Shown: piece after piece, positions 1-11,597 of the stretch
Layout of the letters: every line of letters starts with the position of its first letter
How positions within the stretch are numbered: position 1 is the stretch's first letter
From: Lunularia cruciata
Taxonomy: Eukaryota > Streptophyta > Marchantiopsida > Lunulariales > Lunulariaceae
Direction: 5' to 3'
Length of the DNA: 64,000 bases
Assembly: GCA_948567375.1 (NCBI GenBank)
Contig: OX419757.1
Coordinates: forward strand, 44,454,001 to 44,518,000
The notes under the pieces: generated by a model
Seen by the model: the letters and a program-made list of their open reading frames with translations, nothing else
Told to the model about the DNA's origin: nothing
Databases searched by the model: none
Made by a program: the position numbers and the translations under genes

Positions 1-868
1 TCCCTTCTCCAAGAACATGGCACCATGCTCTGTGCTTGCTTCTTTCTTGAGTACTAATCTCCAACCTGACCTGTCCATCAAGCCGGATTTCCTCTCTTCC
101 CTTCTTCCTTGGGGCCATTGAGACACTTACTCTTGATGATCTTGGTCATGAAACTTGGAAAACTAAGATTCTAGTTCCATGCCAAGAATGTGATCCGAAG
201 CTTGCTTAGGACCTCAATTCTCATGATCACATCTAACCTCCGAATTGCATGATTTCTCATTGTGAATTTGGAGTTCTTCTTCCCAGGTCCCCTCTTTCTC
301 TCTTCCGCTCTAGGTTGGGGACTATTCTTCCTAGTGATTCCCAGATTTACTCTCTTGACTTCCTCTCAACACACCAACGCATCTTTGACTACACTTCCCT
401 TCCCATGATCTTTTGCATGACAACTTCTTAATGGTGGTGGAAAATTGCTTGTCATCACTTTGTCTCTAGCCCAAATTTTATAGTGGTGCATCTCCTCCGT
501 CTTTCTTCACTTTGAGTTTCTACCAGGAAATAACACCTTCTTCATGCTCTTGTCATTGTCAATTGTCCCTCACGCATATGCCTGCCATTTTTGTGAACGG
601 TTCCTTCTTGAATGTCTCAGCCCAAAGGAAAGTTGTTACCCTGTCCTCGCCTCCGGTTGAGCACCCCTGAGACAAAGTCTCCTTACTTCGGGTTGCATGC
701 TGACAGGGCAATTCCAAGTACCTTGCCTTCTGACACAAAGTCACTTTACCTTGGGTTACACCCCGAGGACACCTTTCTTTGCCTTCTTTTGCCATACAAG
801 CGCAATTTGACTTCATTTGTACACTTTCTCTTCAGAAATAAGACAAAAACAAAAATGTGCGTACCATA
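1..868 (-). mobile_element. Family L LTR copy E, sense-start part
   Basis: This is the sense-start part of a family L long LTR lying on the minus strand; the rest runs off the left edge of the window. The terminus at 855-868 reads gtgcgtaccata, a decayed form of the GTGGGTACCACA end seen in other copies. A TATA box (minus strand, about 476-483) lies about 25 bases upstream of the ATG near 455, and the start of the LTR-embedded ORF then runs towards position 1 with several stops. The copy abuts copy F head to head at about 868. Confidence 0.75.
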
Positions 869-1225
869 GTGATTTTGAAGGAGAAGTGTATAGATGAAGT
901 CAAATTGAACCCAAACGGCATTGGAAGGAGAAGAATGGTGACTTTGGGGTGAAATCCAAAGTAATGTGACTTTGAGTCCAAAGTGAAGTACTCATGTGAG
1001 AATTGTCCAAGAGAGACCTAAAGTAAGAGGACTTTGTCTTAGGGTGATCAACCTGATGCAAAGACATCGTAACAACTTCCCTTTGGAAGGACAAATCAGG
1101 AAAGTATGGGCAAAGAAACGTCATACAAGGTGCAAATCACTAAACCTATATAACGCCAAGAGGAAGTCATGCAAAAGGGTGTGTTTCAATGACAAGCAAC
1201 AAAGGAATGGCTGATCAACGAGGAA

Positions 1226-1234
1226 CTATAAAAT
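1226..1234 (+). promoter_or_regulatory. TATA box of the L-LTR ORF (copy F)
   Basis: The string ctataaaat lies 27 bases before the ATG at 1261. The same box, at about the same distance from the ORF start, appears in copies B, C, E and J. Conservation across diverged copies suggests it is the working LTR promoter or a dedicated promoter for the LTR ORF. Confidence 0.55.
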
Positions 1235-1260
1235 CGGGACTTTGTTGAGGGGATTTTGAA

Positions 1261-3488
1261 ATGTCCCGCAAGTATCCTAAGCCACTAAGTAGTCAACCCA
1301 AAGGAGTGCCTATAGAGAAGCCAATTGAGTGTTTGATGTTTAACAAGTGTGAAGGAGTTAGGATCTTGAGACCAGGGGACAGTAGAATTATTTTTCAATT
1401 ACCATGCAATAGAGATCACACAATGCCAAAGAAGGGTGAGAAGAAGATTCCTTTGTTGGCAGTCAGAAATCCAATGATTCAAAGATTAGATATGATAGCT
1501 TGGGTTGAAATTTTAAGTAGACTTTGGATCACTTTTCTGGCATGGAACTAGAATTTGAGCTTTCTAGGGGTCATGGCCAAAGTAGCCTTGAGTGATTTTG
1601 AGGAGGGACTTAAGGATGAAGGAAAGAAAGGCAATCCAGGTTGATAGACAAAGTCGGATTGGAGATTGGTGTTGGGGAGGGGCCGGTGAGGAAATTGGGG
1701 CCACATTTCTTGGGAAAGGAGAGTCTATGGAGGAGACGGATGAGATCCAAAACTCTTTTACAGCACCATGCACAAAGAATGGATACAAGGTGGATACCTA
1801 TCAAGACCCAGTTAGGCAAAGCATCATTAGGGCAATGTTGGTACTTTTCAAGCCCAATCGCATGAACTTTGTAATGAAGCATCAGGCCATCTTCTTCGAC
1901 AAGACGTTTGTAGGTGCTCTAGTAAATTGGGCAAAGTGCTTGCACCAAAGGATGTGGCAGATGGTGTGGTGTTGGAGAGACCAAGATGCACCTCACTATT
2001 TGGTGCCATTTTCTGCCCGTTCTAGTTTGGATTGAATTTGATGAAGGAGTCTGAGCAAAGAAAGATGGTGTCACATTTCCAACCAAACTTATGAAAGACT
2101 ATAGATGGCAAGGAACAACAATACATTCAATAGATCCAAAGTAGTGATGAGCACTATGTGCGCACATGGCAGTATCTCCAAGTAGCAGTGGCCATCTCAA
2201 AGACAAGGAAGTGAAGTCTTCCAAAGGCGAGTTTGTTGCCAAAAGAAGAGGGGGAAAGTTCAGATGAAGTACCTTGAAGGTTAGAAGATTAAGGCTTTGG
2301 AGTAAAGCTCTAGTAGAAGAGGTAAGAAGCAAAGAGTTGAAGCAAGTTGGGAGCTCCGGAGTCTTTGATGGGGTAGAATACTTGTTACGGGTAGTTTGTC
2401 CCTTGCTGGTATAGTTGCAGAAGAGGAGAGAAGATTTGAAGAGAGATCACTCAAGAGTGAAAGATGAATTGGCAATAGTGCAGTACATGAGTGATGAAAA
2501 TTTGGAGTTGAGAAGGAAGTTGAGTCGGGGAGAGCATGAGTTAGTAGAGCTTTGGACTAATGTAGAGCTGAGGAGGAAGGAAATTGAGAGTCTAATGAAA
2601 GAATTTGCAAAGAGAGGCAAAGCCATGGCAAAGCAAGAAGAAGATCAGAAGGAGCAATTGGTGAATTCTGAAGCCTTACGGGTAGAAGTATGTGATACAC
2701 AAGTAGAAGTGATAAATTTGAAGGCAATGGCTGCTATCATGGGTCAAGAGTTAGAAAGTTTGAAAGCAAGTGCAGCAGAGAAAGATCGGGCTTGGTAATG
2801 GGAATTGGCTATGCAAGATAGAGAAGAAGCACAATTGCAAGGGTTAGTGAGGGGAATCAAAGAACAACTCAGGCAGAGTGTGAAGGAGAAAGAAGCACTA
2901 AAGGCCAAGTTGGAAAATGAGGTGAAGATGTATCGTGATGAGCTAGTAGCGGAGAGAGAGAAGATGCAAATGCCAAGACAAGAGGCAAGCAAAAGACGTT
3001 GTTGTAAGAATGAAGGTAATGTTATGGACAATGTCTAAAGTTTAGTTGGAGGAAGCAAGTTTGCACAAATTAAATTGTTAGTGCAAGAAACAAGGAAGAA
3101 AAAAGCAAAGGACATTGAATTGAACAAGTTGTTGATTTGTTTGAGAGATCAAGTAGATAGGAAGATATTAGAAGCATGAGACAATGTGTGACTTAGGTTG
3201 GACTTAGCACATTCAGAATTAAAGAGACTTTGTAGTTCCATGAAGTTAGAGATGAGGTCCGAAGTTGTAGAAGTAGGAGTGCATGTGTCTTTGGATCAAT
3301 TACTTGAGACATTAGAGGAGAGTGGTTTGGGAGATAACAATTTAGATAAGTTACCGACTAGTGCAATTGTAATTGCACTAGTGGGTAACTTAGCAAAGGA
3401 ATTAGTAGAATTAGATAGACCTAAAGAAGGAGAAATACTTGGAGGATCATTGGGTTTGGAAGCCAAAGTCAAGGTTGATTTTGGATAG
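1261..3488 (+). pseudogene. LTR-embedded coiled-coil ORF of family L (copy F), broken
   Basis: This is a decayed copy of the family L protein, which matches no family I can name. The N-terminal part (1261-1551) carries the conserved stretch VRNPMIQRLD and LWITFLAWN, then a stop at 1549. A frameshift leads to 1592-2035, which contains the conserved NFVMKHQAIFFDKTF block. After another shift, 2415-3488 is one frame rich in E, K and L with heptad spacing (coiled coil), interrupted by stops at 2796 and 3036. The last part ends VDFG, matching VDIGLD in copy B. Function is unknown; a structural (gag-like) or accessory role is only a guess. Confidence 0.65.
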
Positions 3489-4294
3489 GATTAGGATAAT
3501 TTTGAGATAGGAAAGAGGCAGATATGAAGAGGTGCATTGTCATTTTGGATTTTTAGGTTGGTAAAGTTGTTATGAATTGGTTTAGGAAGTTAGATAACTG
3601 TCAAGAGATCTGCCTATTTAAAGGAGGCTTTGCAATAAATTTTTTGTTCAGTATTCATTTTCTTGAGAATAGATAAAGCAAAGTGTTTATCTCAATGCTC
3701 ATCGCTTGAGCTTAATTTTGAGTATCAATTTTGTGTTTTTGTGTTTGTGAATATTGAGAGAAATTCATAGTGCAAGTCAATGTGCTTGTTGGATGTTGGA
3801 TTCCACAACATTGGTCTTCATTTTGTGTGTTTGATCCTGAGTGAAGTGCAGTCGGAGCAATGCCTTGATAGATCTGAGAGGAATTGTGGTGTTGGTGGAA
3901 TTTTCCATTTGTGACTGCAGCGTTGAGTTGATGTAAAGTGATTTTGATTGAGGAAATTGTGCCTTTAGTGGAGGGATGGAACACAATTTTGAGGTGAAGT
4001 TGTCTTACAACAAAGTAACCATTTTTGGGATGAATTGAATCATCACAATCAAGATTATTTGGAAAGATTTGATGAATTTGTGATTAAGGAGTGTTACTTT
4101 GTGCAAGACTGAAATTCACTGCTTGTTACTCTCTTCTAGGTGTGGTTTCTAACCAAGAGATTAAAGAAGAACTCAAGGCAAACCATGCTTGTTATTTTTT
4201 GACTTCATATTTGAACATTTTTGACTTGTATATCTATGGGAACAAAGTTTACTTACTTGATTACCGCAAAAGTAATATTTGTCAAGTTGTCACA

Positions 4295-5372
4295 CACGGT
4301 TGAGCTATTGCCATGTGAGCAATATATGTATGTATACACAATTGGCTACATGGATTATGGTCTTGTCTTCTTTGAGGGCTCTTATGTATATAGGTGGTGG
4401 AGAGTTGCGAGGGAGGTGTGTTTTAGTTGGAGGAGTCTTGAGCGAGAGGAGGATGTTGAGAGTGAGAGTTGTAGCAGGGCATGGAGGCTAAGTGTCAAAG
4501 AGAGCAATTGAGTAGGGGATGTCCCATGCTCCCAATCTACCACTCCCAAATCCTTTTCTCATTAGGCTTTAGATTTTACACTGTAATGGCTTACGAGACT
4601 AAATGGGTACATTTCTTCACAAAGTCAATGATGGAAAATCTAAATCCTATTGTCCTTTTGGTGCTTACTTACAAACAAGTCAGGGACTTGACAATCTATG
4701 TGCTCTTGTAGATGTAGAATGGCTCAATTTTGCTCATGGTGTTCAAGGTGGAGTTGTAGGGTCCACTTGTCAAAAAGTGAAGAGGCTAAATGACAAAATT
4801 GCAAGAGATTGGGTTCCAAGGGAGAAGTTGGGGAGTTTTGGACCATCAAAGGAGTTTGATGGTCCATTCAAAGAGAAAAGACCATGGTTGGAGAGGAAAG
4901 CTAACAGGCTATAATTTGAAGACTAAAATTGAGTGATTTGGATCAATTCTTTGGGAGATATGATCACTTAAATCAAGGGGGGTAGAATTCATATATAGGA
5001 GCACAAAATAGGTGATTTAGAGAACTTCATGCAACATCTTCATAATCTGTCAGTTGGGTTGGAGTGTTGATGGAATTTTTGTACTACAAAGCTCAAGAAA
5101 TTTTAGAGTTTGATCAATCTAAAATCAGATCTAACCAATTGAAGTCTGGAGCTTCCAAAAATAAGAAGTTGGAGATGAGATGCTTATCTTGTTTGAAGAT
5201 TTGGTCACTCCTAAAGTTGTGGTCTGAATCACCTTGTGAAAATTTCCAATATTGTTGGTGGTTAGGGTTTGTACTTTTGTACAGAGATTTCATGTGAATT
5301 CCTCAAACAGAGAATTCAAGGTCTAGGATCAAGCATACTTGGGTCTACAGAGCTCACAAGTTAGCCCAGCTC
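4295..5372. other. Unassigned sequence between repeats
   Basis: This segment lies between L copy F and D LTR copy 1. A 103-codon open frame at 4603-4914 (plus) has no recognisable domain and no repeat relative in the window. I see no promoter, splice pattern or terminal repeats that would support a gene. It may be old host DNA or the worn interior of an element. Confidence 0.4.
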
Positions 5373-6037
5373 TATAACATCCATTTGTGCATGTGTGTGG
5401 TATTGTGATATTTAGCTTAGTATTACAAGTACTTGAGAGATATTATTTATATAGAGATAAAGCATGGTTCTACATTAGTCATGATTAGCTAAAGTTAGTC
5501 ATAGTTAAGATAGAGGGGATTTTACTTTAGAGGAAGTGGAAAAGATGAGCACCACTATTTTGGATTCTAGTGTGTTGACTTGGTATTATTCCTAGGTGTT
5601 TGGCTTTGAGGAAAGAGTTGAGAACTCTTGGGTCCACAAGCTTTTTTGTTTTGGATTCTTCTAGAGTCCAAGAATAGCCCATGTGAAAGAATCCTTGACT
5701 TAGTGGTTGGGTCAAGATGAGATCACATGCTTAGTGGAATGTGCCTATATGGATGGATATTCCTTTATACTTTTTGACTTTACTTGACTTTTAGCCTAGT
5801 AACTTGAGTTACTCTAGTAATTAGTAACTTTGGTGCATAACTATTTCACAAGTATATAAACAAGGGGTGAGGAAGTACTCATCGTCCTTTCATTTGCAAC
5901 CATCTCTCTCTCATTGAGTTCTCTAGTGAGCAATGTCTTGAGTATTGGAGTGTTGGCCTTGGAGGAGTATGATGGAGTTGGGGTTCTTTGCCTCCTTAGT
6001 CCATGGTATGCTACCATAATAGCCATTAGAGGTTCAT
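5373..6037 (+). mobile_element. Family D LTR copy 1, left part
   Basis: This LTR starts TATAACATCC, a decayed TGTAACACCC, and matches copies at 42,019, 21,998 and 63,639. Family D is the LTR of the Athila/Tat-like gypsy at 37.9-42.7 kb, because copy 3 directly follows that element's integrase tail. L copy C interrupts it at 6,037. The remainder resumes at 13,188 (cttgagtgagagac) and ends near 13,214 in CCGGCTCATA. Intact copies at 22.58 and 42.66 kb read straight through the insertion point, which confirms the reconstruction. Confidence 0.85.
6033..6037 (+). repeat. Target-site duplication TTCAT, left of L copy C
   Basis: TTCAT precedes the TGTGACAACC terminus and recurs at 13,183-13,187 just after GGTACCACA. 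The uninterrupted family D copies have a single ttcat at this place. Confidence 0.9.
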
Positions 6038-6831
6038 TGTGACAACCTGGCAAATATCACTTTTGTGGTAATTGGAGAAGTAAAGTACATTCCCGTAGAG
6101 ATATGAGTCAAAAATGTCCAAATACAAAGTCAAACAGTATCATGTAGTTCTTCTTGGTTGCGTCTTTAGTCTCTCAAGTAGAAACCACACCGAGAAGAGA
6201 GTAACAAGCACTGATTTGCAATCTCGTCACAAATTAACATTCCTTAATCAAAACTCTATCAAATCTTTCCAAAAAAACTTGATTGTGATGATTCAGGCTC
6301 TCCTAAAAATGGCACTTCATCACAAAACAACTTTGCCTTAGAATTTTGTTCTACCCCTACACTAAAGGCACAACTTCCTTGATCAAAATTGCTTCACATG
6401 AACTTTGCACTGCACTCACAAATGATGAATACTACTAACACTACAATTCCTCTCAGATCTATCAAGGCATTGCTCTGATTGCACTTCACTCAAGATCAAA
6501 CACATAGAATGAAGATCAAGGCTACGGAATCCAACATCCAACAAACACACCGACTTGCACTTTGAAATTCTCCCAACACTCACAAACACAAACACAGAGT
6601 TGACACTCGGAATTAAACTCAAGCAACGAGTACTACTTCACAGCATTTTGCTTTATATATTATCAAAAATAATGAGCATTGAACAACATATGACTACAAA
6701 TGCCACCTTTAAATAGTGAAGGAAATGACAATTACTAACAAAAATACCGTTTCCTAACAACTCTTCCTACTTGCAGATCCAAAATGACATGCACCTCTTC
6801 ATATCTGCCTCTTCAAATCTCAATTCTGTTA

Positions 6832-7770
6832 CTACTCCAATCCAATGTCTACTTCTTCCTCAGCTTCCAATCCTAAAGTAACTTCACTTCCTACTCTGTC
6901 CTTGGGTTTCACATCTACTAATTCCTCTACCAATTCTACTACTTCTTCCTTCTGATCTACAATTCCTCTAATGGGTAATCCATCTAACTCCTTATCTTCT
7001 GACCACTCTTCTCTAATATTTCTCATGGTAATTCCAAAGATATTTGTACTCCTATGTTATCTACTTTGGGCTTTGCTCTACATCCTTCCAAAGTTTATCA
7101 ATCTCTAATTTCACTAAGTCTAATCTAATTGTGATATTGTCTTCCACTTCCAATATCTTCCTATCTACACAAGTTTTGAGACCGATAAGTAAGGCGTTCA
7201 AGTCCTTATCCTTTGCACTACTCCTCCTCGTCTCTTGCACCAACAACTTCAACTTGTGCAGTCATGTTTCTTCAATTTGCACGTTGGCTTCTGTACTCAG
7301 CATTGCATTCATCTTTATCAAAATCTCCTTCAATGGCTCCAATTGCATTCTTCTCTCCCATTCTTGACCTACAAGCCAATCTTCTCTATACATTGCAAGT
7401 TCCACCTTGAACTAGGCTTTGACTATCTCCTTCTCCTTTTCCTTTTACGCAATCTTCTCCTCCAGATTACAAAGTAACTCTCTTAATTGTTCCTCCTTCC
7501 TATATTGCATTGTCAACTCTGTTTGCCAAAGTTGCATCTTCTCTTCTACACTCTCCATCACTCTATCAAGCTCTTGCTCCTTCTTTGCTAACCTCGCCAT
7601 AGCATGGATAATTTCTAATCTCAAATTAGCAAATTGTTGCTTCAAGATTTCATATTCAGCTACTTGCCTTTCTTGTGCTTTGTTGCTTTGCTCTATGATT
7701 CTCTCTACCCCCCAATTCACTCTCCAAATTCTTGATTACTTGATTTTGTTCTAATGCATCTACTCATAGT
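6832..7770 (-). pseudogene. L-LTR ORF of copy C, C-terminal part
   Basis: This is the C-terminal coiled-coil half of the family L protein in copy C, separated from its N-terminal half (11,598-12,768) by insertion of copy B. Frames at 7445-7720, 7061-7252 and 6832-7026 carry it in pieces with frameshifts. The end reads VDIGLE, matching VDIGLD in copy B. Charged heptad-like sequence predominates. Confidence 0.6.
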
Positions 7771-7775
7771 ATTTT
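7771..7775 (+). repeat. Probable decayed target duplication of copy B (ATTTT)
   Basis: ATTTT lies just before the TGTGACAACC end of copy B. The opposite flank (11,593-11,597) is ACTTC. The two differ only by C-to-T changes, and the ORF in other copies reads acttc here, so this is probably a 5-bp duplication eroded by deamination. Confidence 0.5.
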
Positions 7776-8444
7776 TGTGACAACCCGGTAAATATCACTT
7801 TTGTGGTAATCGGGTAAGTAAAGTTCATTCCCGCAAAGATACAAGTCAGAAATGTCTAAATACGAAGTCAAACAGTAACAATGTAGTTCTTCTTGGTTGT
7901 GTCTTTAATCTCTCATGTAGAAACCACACCCAGAAGAGAGTAACAAGCACTGATTCTCAATCTTGTCACAAATTCACACTCCTTAATCACAACTCCATCA
8001 ATTCTTTCTAAACAATCTTGATTGTGATGATTTAGGCTCTCCTGAAAATGACACTTCACTGCAAAATGACTTTGCCTCAGAATTGTGTTCCATTCCTCCA
8101 CTGAAGGCACAACTTCCTCAATCAAAATGCTTCACATCAACCTCGCACTGCACTCACAAATGCAGAATACTACCAACACTACAATTCCTCTCAGATCCAT
8201 CAAGGCATTGCTTTGATTGCACTTCACTCAGGATCAAACACACAGAATGAAGATCAAGGCTACGTAATCCAACATCCAACAAGCACACTGACTTGCACTT
8301 TGAAATTCTCCACACACTCACAAACACAATTGCAAAGCTGATACTCGGAATCAAGCTTAAGTGACGAGCACTACTTCACAACACTTTGCTTTATCCATTC
8401 TCAAAATTATGAGCACTAAACAACATAATACTGTGAATGCCACT

Positions 8445-8453
8445 CTTAAATAG
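8445..8453 (-). promoter_or_regulatory. Second TATA-like box in L LTR (copy B)
   Basis: On the minus strand the string ctatttaag lies between the ORF stop and the shared tail. It is kept in copies A, C, F and G. In an LTR model this would be the U3/R promoter, with the ORF lying in U3. The TATA box before the ORF is the competing candidate. Confidence 0.4.
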
Positions 8454-8570
8454 TGAAGCAATTGACAATTATCTTCCTAATGTACCTCTTCATAATGACT
8501 CTACAAACCTGCAGATCTGAAATGACAATGTACCTCTTCATATCTGCCTCTTCAAATCTCAAATCAATTA

Positions 8571-11177
8571 CTAATCCAATCCAATGTCTACTTCTTCCTC
8601 GGCTTTCAAACCCAAACCCGAAGTAACTTTACTTCCTACTACTCTATCCTCGGGTTTCACAACTCCTACATCTTTGACTAGATCTAACAATTCTCTTTCC
8701 TGATCTGACATTTCACTAGTGGGTAATCTATCTAACTCCTTATTTGCTGACCTATTCTTCTCTAATGTCTCCAATGGTCACTCCAAAGACATATGCACTC
8801 CTACTTCATCTACTTTGGGTTTGGCTCTAACGTCTTTCCGAAGTTTATCTATCTCTAACTTCACTAGATCTAATCTAATTGTGATATTATCTTTGACTTC
8901 CAATATCTTCCTATCTACCCAAGTTCTAAGACTAACTAACAAAGCATTCACGTCTGTATCCTTTGCATGTCTCCTCCTCGTCTCCTGCACCAACAACTTC
9001 AACTCGTGCAGCCTCGTCTCTTCAATACAAACACTGGCCTCTGTACTCAGCATTGCATTCATCCTAATTACAATCTCGTTCAATGGCTCCAATCTCATCG
9101 TCATTTCATGCTCCCGATCTGCAAGCCAATCTTCCCTGTACATTGCCAACTCTGCCTTGAACTCGGCTTTCACAATTTCTTTCTCCTTCTCCTTCTGCAC
9201 AATCTTCTCCTCTTGATCACGAAGTAACTCTTGTAATCTCTCTTCTTCCCTATATCTCACTGTCAACTCCTATTGCCATAGTTGCTTCTTCTCTTCTACA
9301 CTCTCCATCACTCTATTGAGTTCTTGTTCCTTCTCTGCTACCCTTGCCATAGCATGGATAATTTCTAGTCTGGAATCAGCAAATTTTTGCTTCAAGATTT
9401 TGTACTCTACTTCTTGTGTCTCCCTTGCTATGTCACTCTTCTTCACAAGTTCTTCTCGATACCTCACTTCTCTCTTCAAGTCCTCAATAACTTGACCCTG
9501 TGCTACTGCATCTCCTTGCAATACTTCCCTTTCCTCCTCACCTTGGGTTATACTCTTCTTCAACTCCAAGTTCTCTTCTTCCAATCTTGCCAAAACCTGC
9601 AACATAGTCTTTACCTCCGGACATGTCGACTGCATCTCCTTCTTCTTGTGCTCCAACTTCACCAACAATGGGCACACAATTTCTTGTAGGTACTCCATTC
9701 CATCACTCGCACCTACTTCCACCTGCGGAGTGATCTCCTTCTTTACTTCTTCTTCACCCGATACTCGCCTTCTTCTCTGCAGTCGTCGTATCAGAATAGA
9801 CGCTTCCCTCCCTGAGCTAGCATTCTCCTCTTCCCTTGCCTTGCTCGGACCCACTTCACACTTCTCCTTGCGTCTCGACCAAACTCCCCTTTGGATCGTA
9901 ATCTTCTTCTCCTTTGGTTCGGGTACCTTGTCTTCCAACTTTGCATTTCTTTCTTCCTTGAGCTCCACCCAAACTTCTTCTTCTTCAGAAGTAGGTACCT
10001 ACGTCATCTCCCCACCTTCATCACTATCACTACTTGTATCTCTACTTTGCAGCGTGAGCTCTAGTTCCTCCTCGTGTTCCAAGTCTTTGGACTTGCACTC
10101 GGCTTCACCTTTCAAGTCTTCCTCTGATGACGCAATCACCACTATGCCTTTCCTCAGGTTTCCTCTCCTGATTTTTTGAGGTCTTGTCTTCTCCACGTCT
10201 TCTCCTTCTCCTTGTCGACTCTGCTTCTTTGACTTTGGGGTACTCACTTCTACCTCCACGCTCTTGCTTGTCTGTGCATAGTACTCATCCGTGCTTTGGA
10301 TTTGAATAATGTATTGTTGCTCCTCCGTGTCAACTTCTCTTCTCAAGTCGGGATGGAAGTGAGACAGCATTCTGATGCGCTTTGCCAAATTGAGCAAATT
10401 CAACCTGAGGTAGAAATGTGCTGCAAACAGCACGATGTAGTGTGGAGGCAACTTATCCCACAAATTCCACACCATCTGTCTCGTCCTCCCATGGAAGCAC
10501 CTCACCAAATTGATAGGTTCTCCTGCAAACATCTTATGGAAGAACACCGCTTGGTGTTTCATCACATAAGTTGTTCTCTTTGGCTTCCATTGCCATGAGA
10601 GCACTCACGATCCCTCTCTGATTGCCATGAGAGCACTCACAATCCCTCTCTTCACTAGATCTTTGTAACTCTTGACCTTATACCCATTCTTTGTTCTCTT
10701 TGAAGAGAAGGCATCCCTCACTTCTTGGGTTTCTTTAGCTACCTCTCCTTTCCCCAAGAACGGGGCACCCTGCTCCACGCCTGCCTCTCTTCCGAGCACT
10801 AATCTCCAATCTGACTCTATCCAGCAAGCCGGATTTCCTCTCTTCCCCTCTTCCTTGGGGCCATCAAGACACTTACTCTCGATTATCTCAGTCATGAAAC
10901 CTGGAAAACTTACATTCCAGTTCCACGCCAAGAATGTGATCCAAAGTTGGTTCAAGACTTTGATTCTCACGATCACATCTAACCTCCAAATCGCATGATT
11001 TCTCACTACAAATTTGGAGTTCTTCTTTCCTCCTCTCATCTTTCCTACTTCCTCACTGTCTCTCGGTTTAAATCTCTTGAATTCTCCTCTACACACTAGC
11101 GTGTTGTCAACTATACTTCTCTTCCCACAATCTCTTGCAAGACACCTTCTCAATGGCAAAGGAAAATTGCTCGACAT
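8571..11177 (-). pseudogene. 868-codon LTR-embedded coiled-coil protein gene (best copy)
   Basis: A single frame runs from ATG (11,177) to TAG (8571), broken only by in-frame stops at codons 191, 393, 636 and 800. Residues 1-300 look globular, with conserved blocks VRNHAIWRLDV (58-68), LWITFLAWNWNVSF (78-91) and YVMKHQAVFFHKMF (about 204-217). Residues 300-480 are a charged, Ser/Glu/Lys-rich linker. From about 490 to 800 the sequence is heptad-like and rich in E, K, L and Q. I see no zinc knuckle, protease, RT or integrase motif, and I do not recognise the family. A short 5' leader and a TATA box precede it. Retention of one frame argues that it coded for protein when active. Confidence 0.7.
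10594..10657 (-). repeat. 32-bp tandem duplication inside the L ORF (copy B)
   Basis: The 32-base unit containing gagagcactcac occurs twice in a row with one base difference. It lies next to the first in-frame stop (codon 191) and is absent from the matching place in copy F, so it is probably a local duplication that contributed to breaking the frame. Confidence 0.75.
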
Positions 11178-11197
11178 TGCTTTGTCGTTAGCCCGAT

Positions 11198-11206
11198 TTT
11201 TATAGA
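11198..11206 (-). promoter_or_regulatory. TATA box before the L ORF (copy B)
   Basis: On the minus strand ctataaaaa lies about 20-28 bases before the ATG at 11,177. Transcription from it would start almost at the ATG. The box is conserved in copies C (12,789-12,796), E, F and J. Confidence 0.55.
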
Positions 11207-11597
11207 GTCACGTCTTCTTTGTCTTTCTTCAATTTGAGTTTCTACTGAGAAATCACACCTCTTGCATGCATCTGTCATTGTCAATTGTACTTCACACGTA
11301 TGGCCGCTGGTTTTGAACGGTCCCTTCTTGAAAATTTATCACCCCAAAGAAAGGTTGTTACATTGTCTTTGCCTTGGATTGAGCTCCCCCCGATACAAAG
11401 ACTTCTTACTTTGGGTTGTATGCTGATAAGGCAAGTATGAGTACTTTGCCTTATGACCTGAAGCCACTTTACCTTGGGTTTCATCTTGAAGACTCTTTTC
11501 TTTGCCTTGTTTGGCCATACAGGCGCAATCTGAATTCTCTATACACTTCCTCTTCTCTATTTCGAAAAAAAACAAAAAATGTGGGTACCACAACTTC

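Larger units (their letters stand above)
869..4294 (+). mobile_element. Family L LTR copy F, near full length
   Basis: This is a plus-strand copy of the family L long LTR. It lacks about the first 30 bases of the unit and ends in the family terminus TTGTCACA at 4287-4294. In order it contains the U3-like leader (869-1225), a TATA box (1226-1234), the decayed LTR ORF (1261-3488), a second TATA-like box (tatttaaag near 3615), and the 650-base tail shared by all copies. Its ORF starts MSRKYPKPLSS rather than the MTSNFP/MSSNFP of copies B, C and E, so at least two subfamilies are present. Confidence 0.8.
7776..11592 (-). mobile_element. Family L LTR copy B, full length (3.8 kb)
   Basis: This is the most complete family L unit, running from TGTGACAACC (7776) to GGTACCACA (11,592) on the minus strand. 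In sense order it has a 390-base leader, a TATA box, an 868-codon frame with four nonsense codons, a second TATA-like box (8445-8453), and a 670-base tail. It sits inside the ORF of copy C, so it is the younger of the two. It is long for an LTR, and an ORF of this size inside an LTR is unusual. Confidence 0.85.

Noticed and set aside
8154-8354. Short conserved minus-strand ORF (about 66 codons, CLLDVG...LDLHSVCLILSEVQ type) in the L tail, also at 6,416 and 50,083
   Set aside because: It is similar in several copies because the DNA repeat is the same; plus-oriented and older copies carry stops, and no motif is visible. Kept only as a possibility.
8719-10179. Plus-strand Leu/Ser-rich ORFs opposite the L ORF
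   Set aside because: They are antisense shadows of the Glu/Lys-rich coiled coil; the conserved frame, TATA box and start are on the minus strand.
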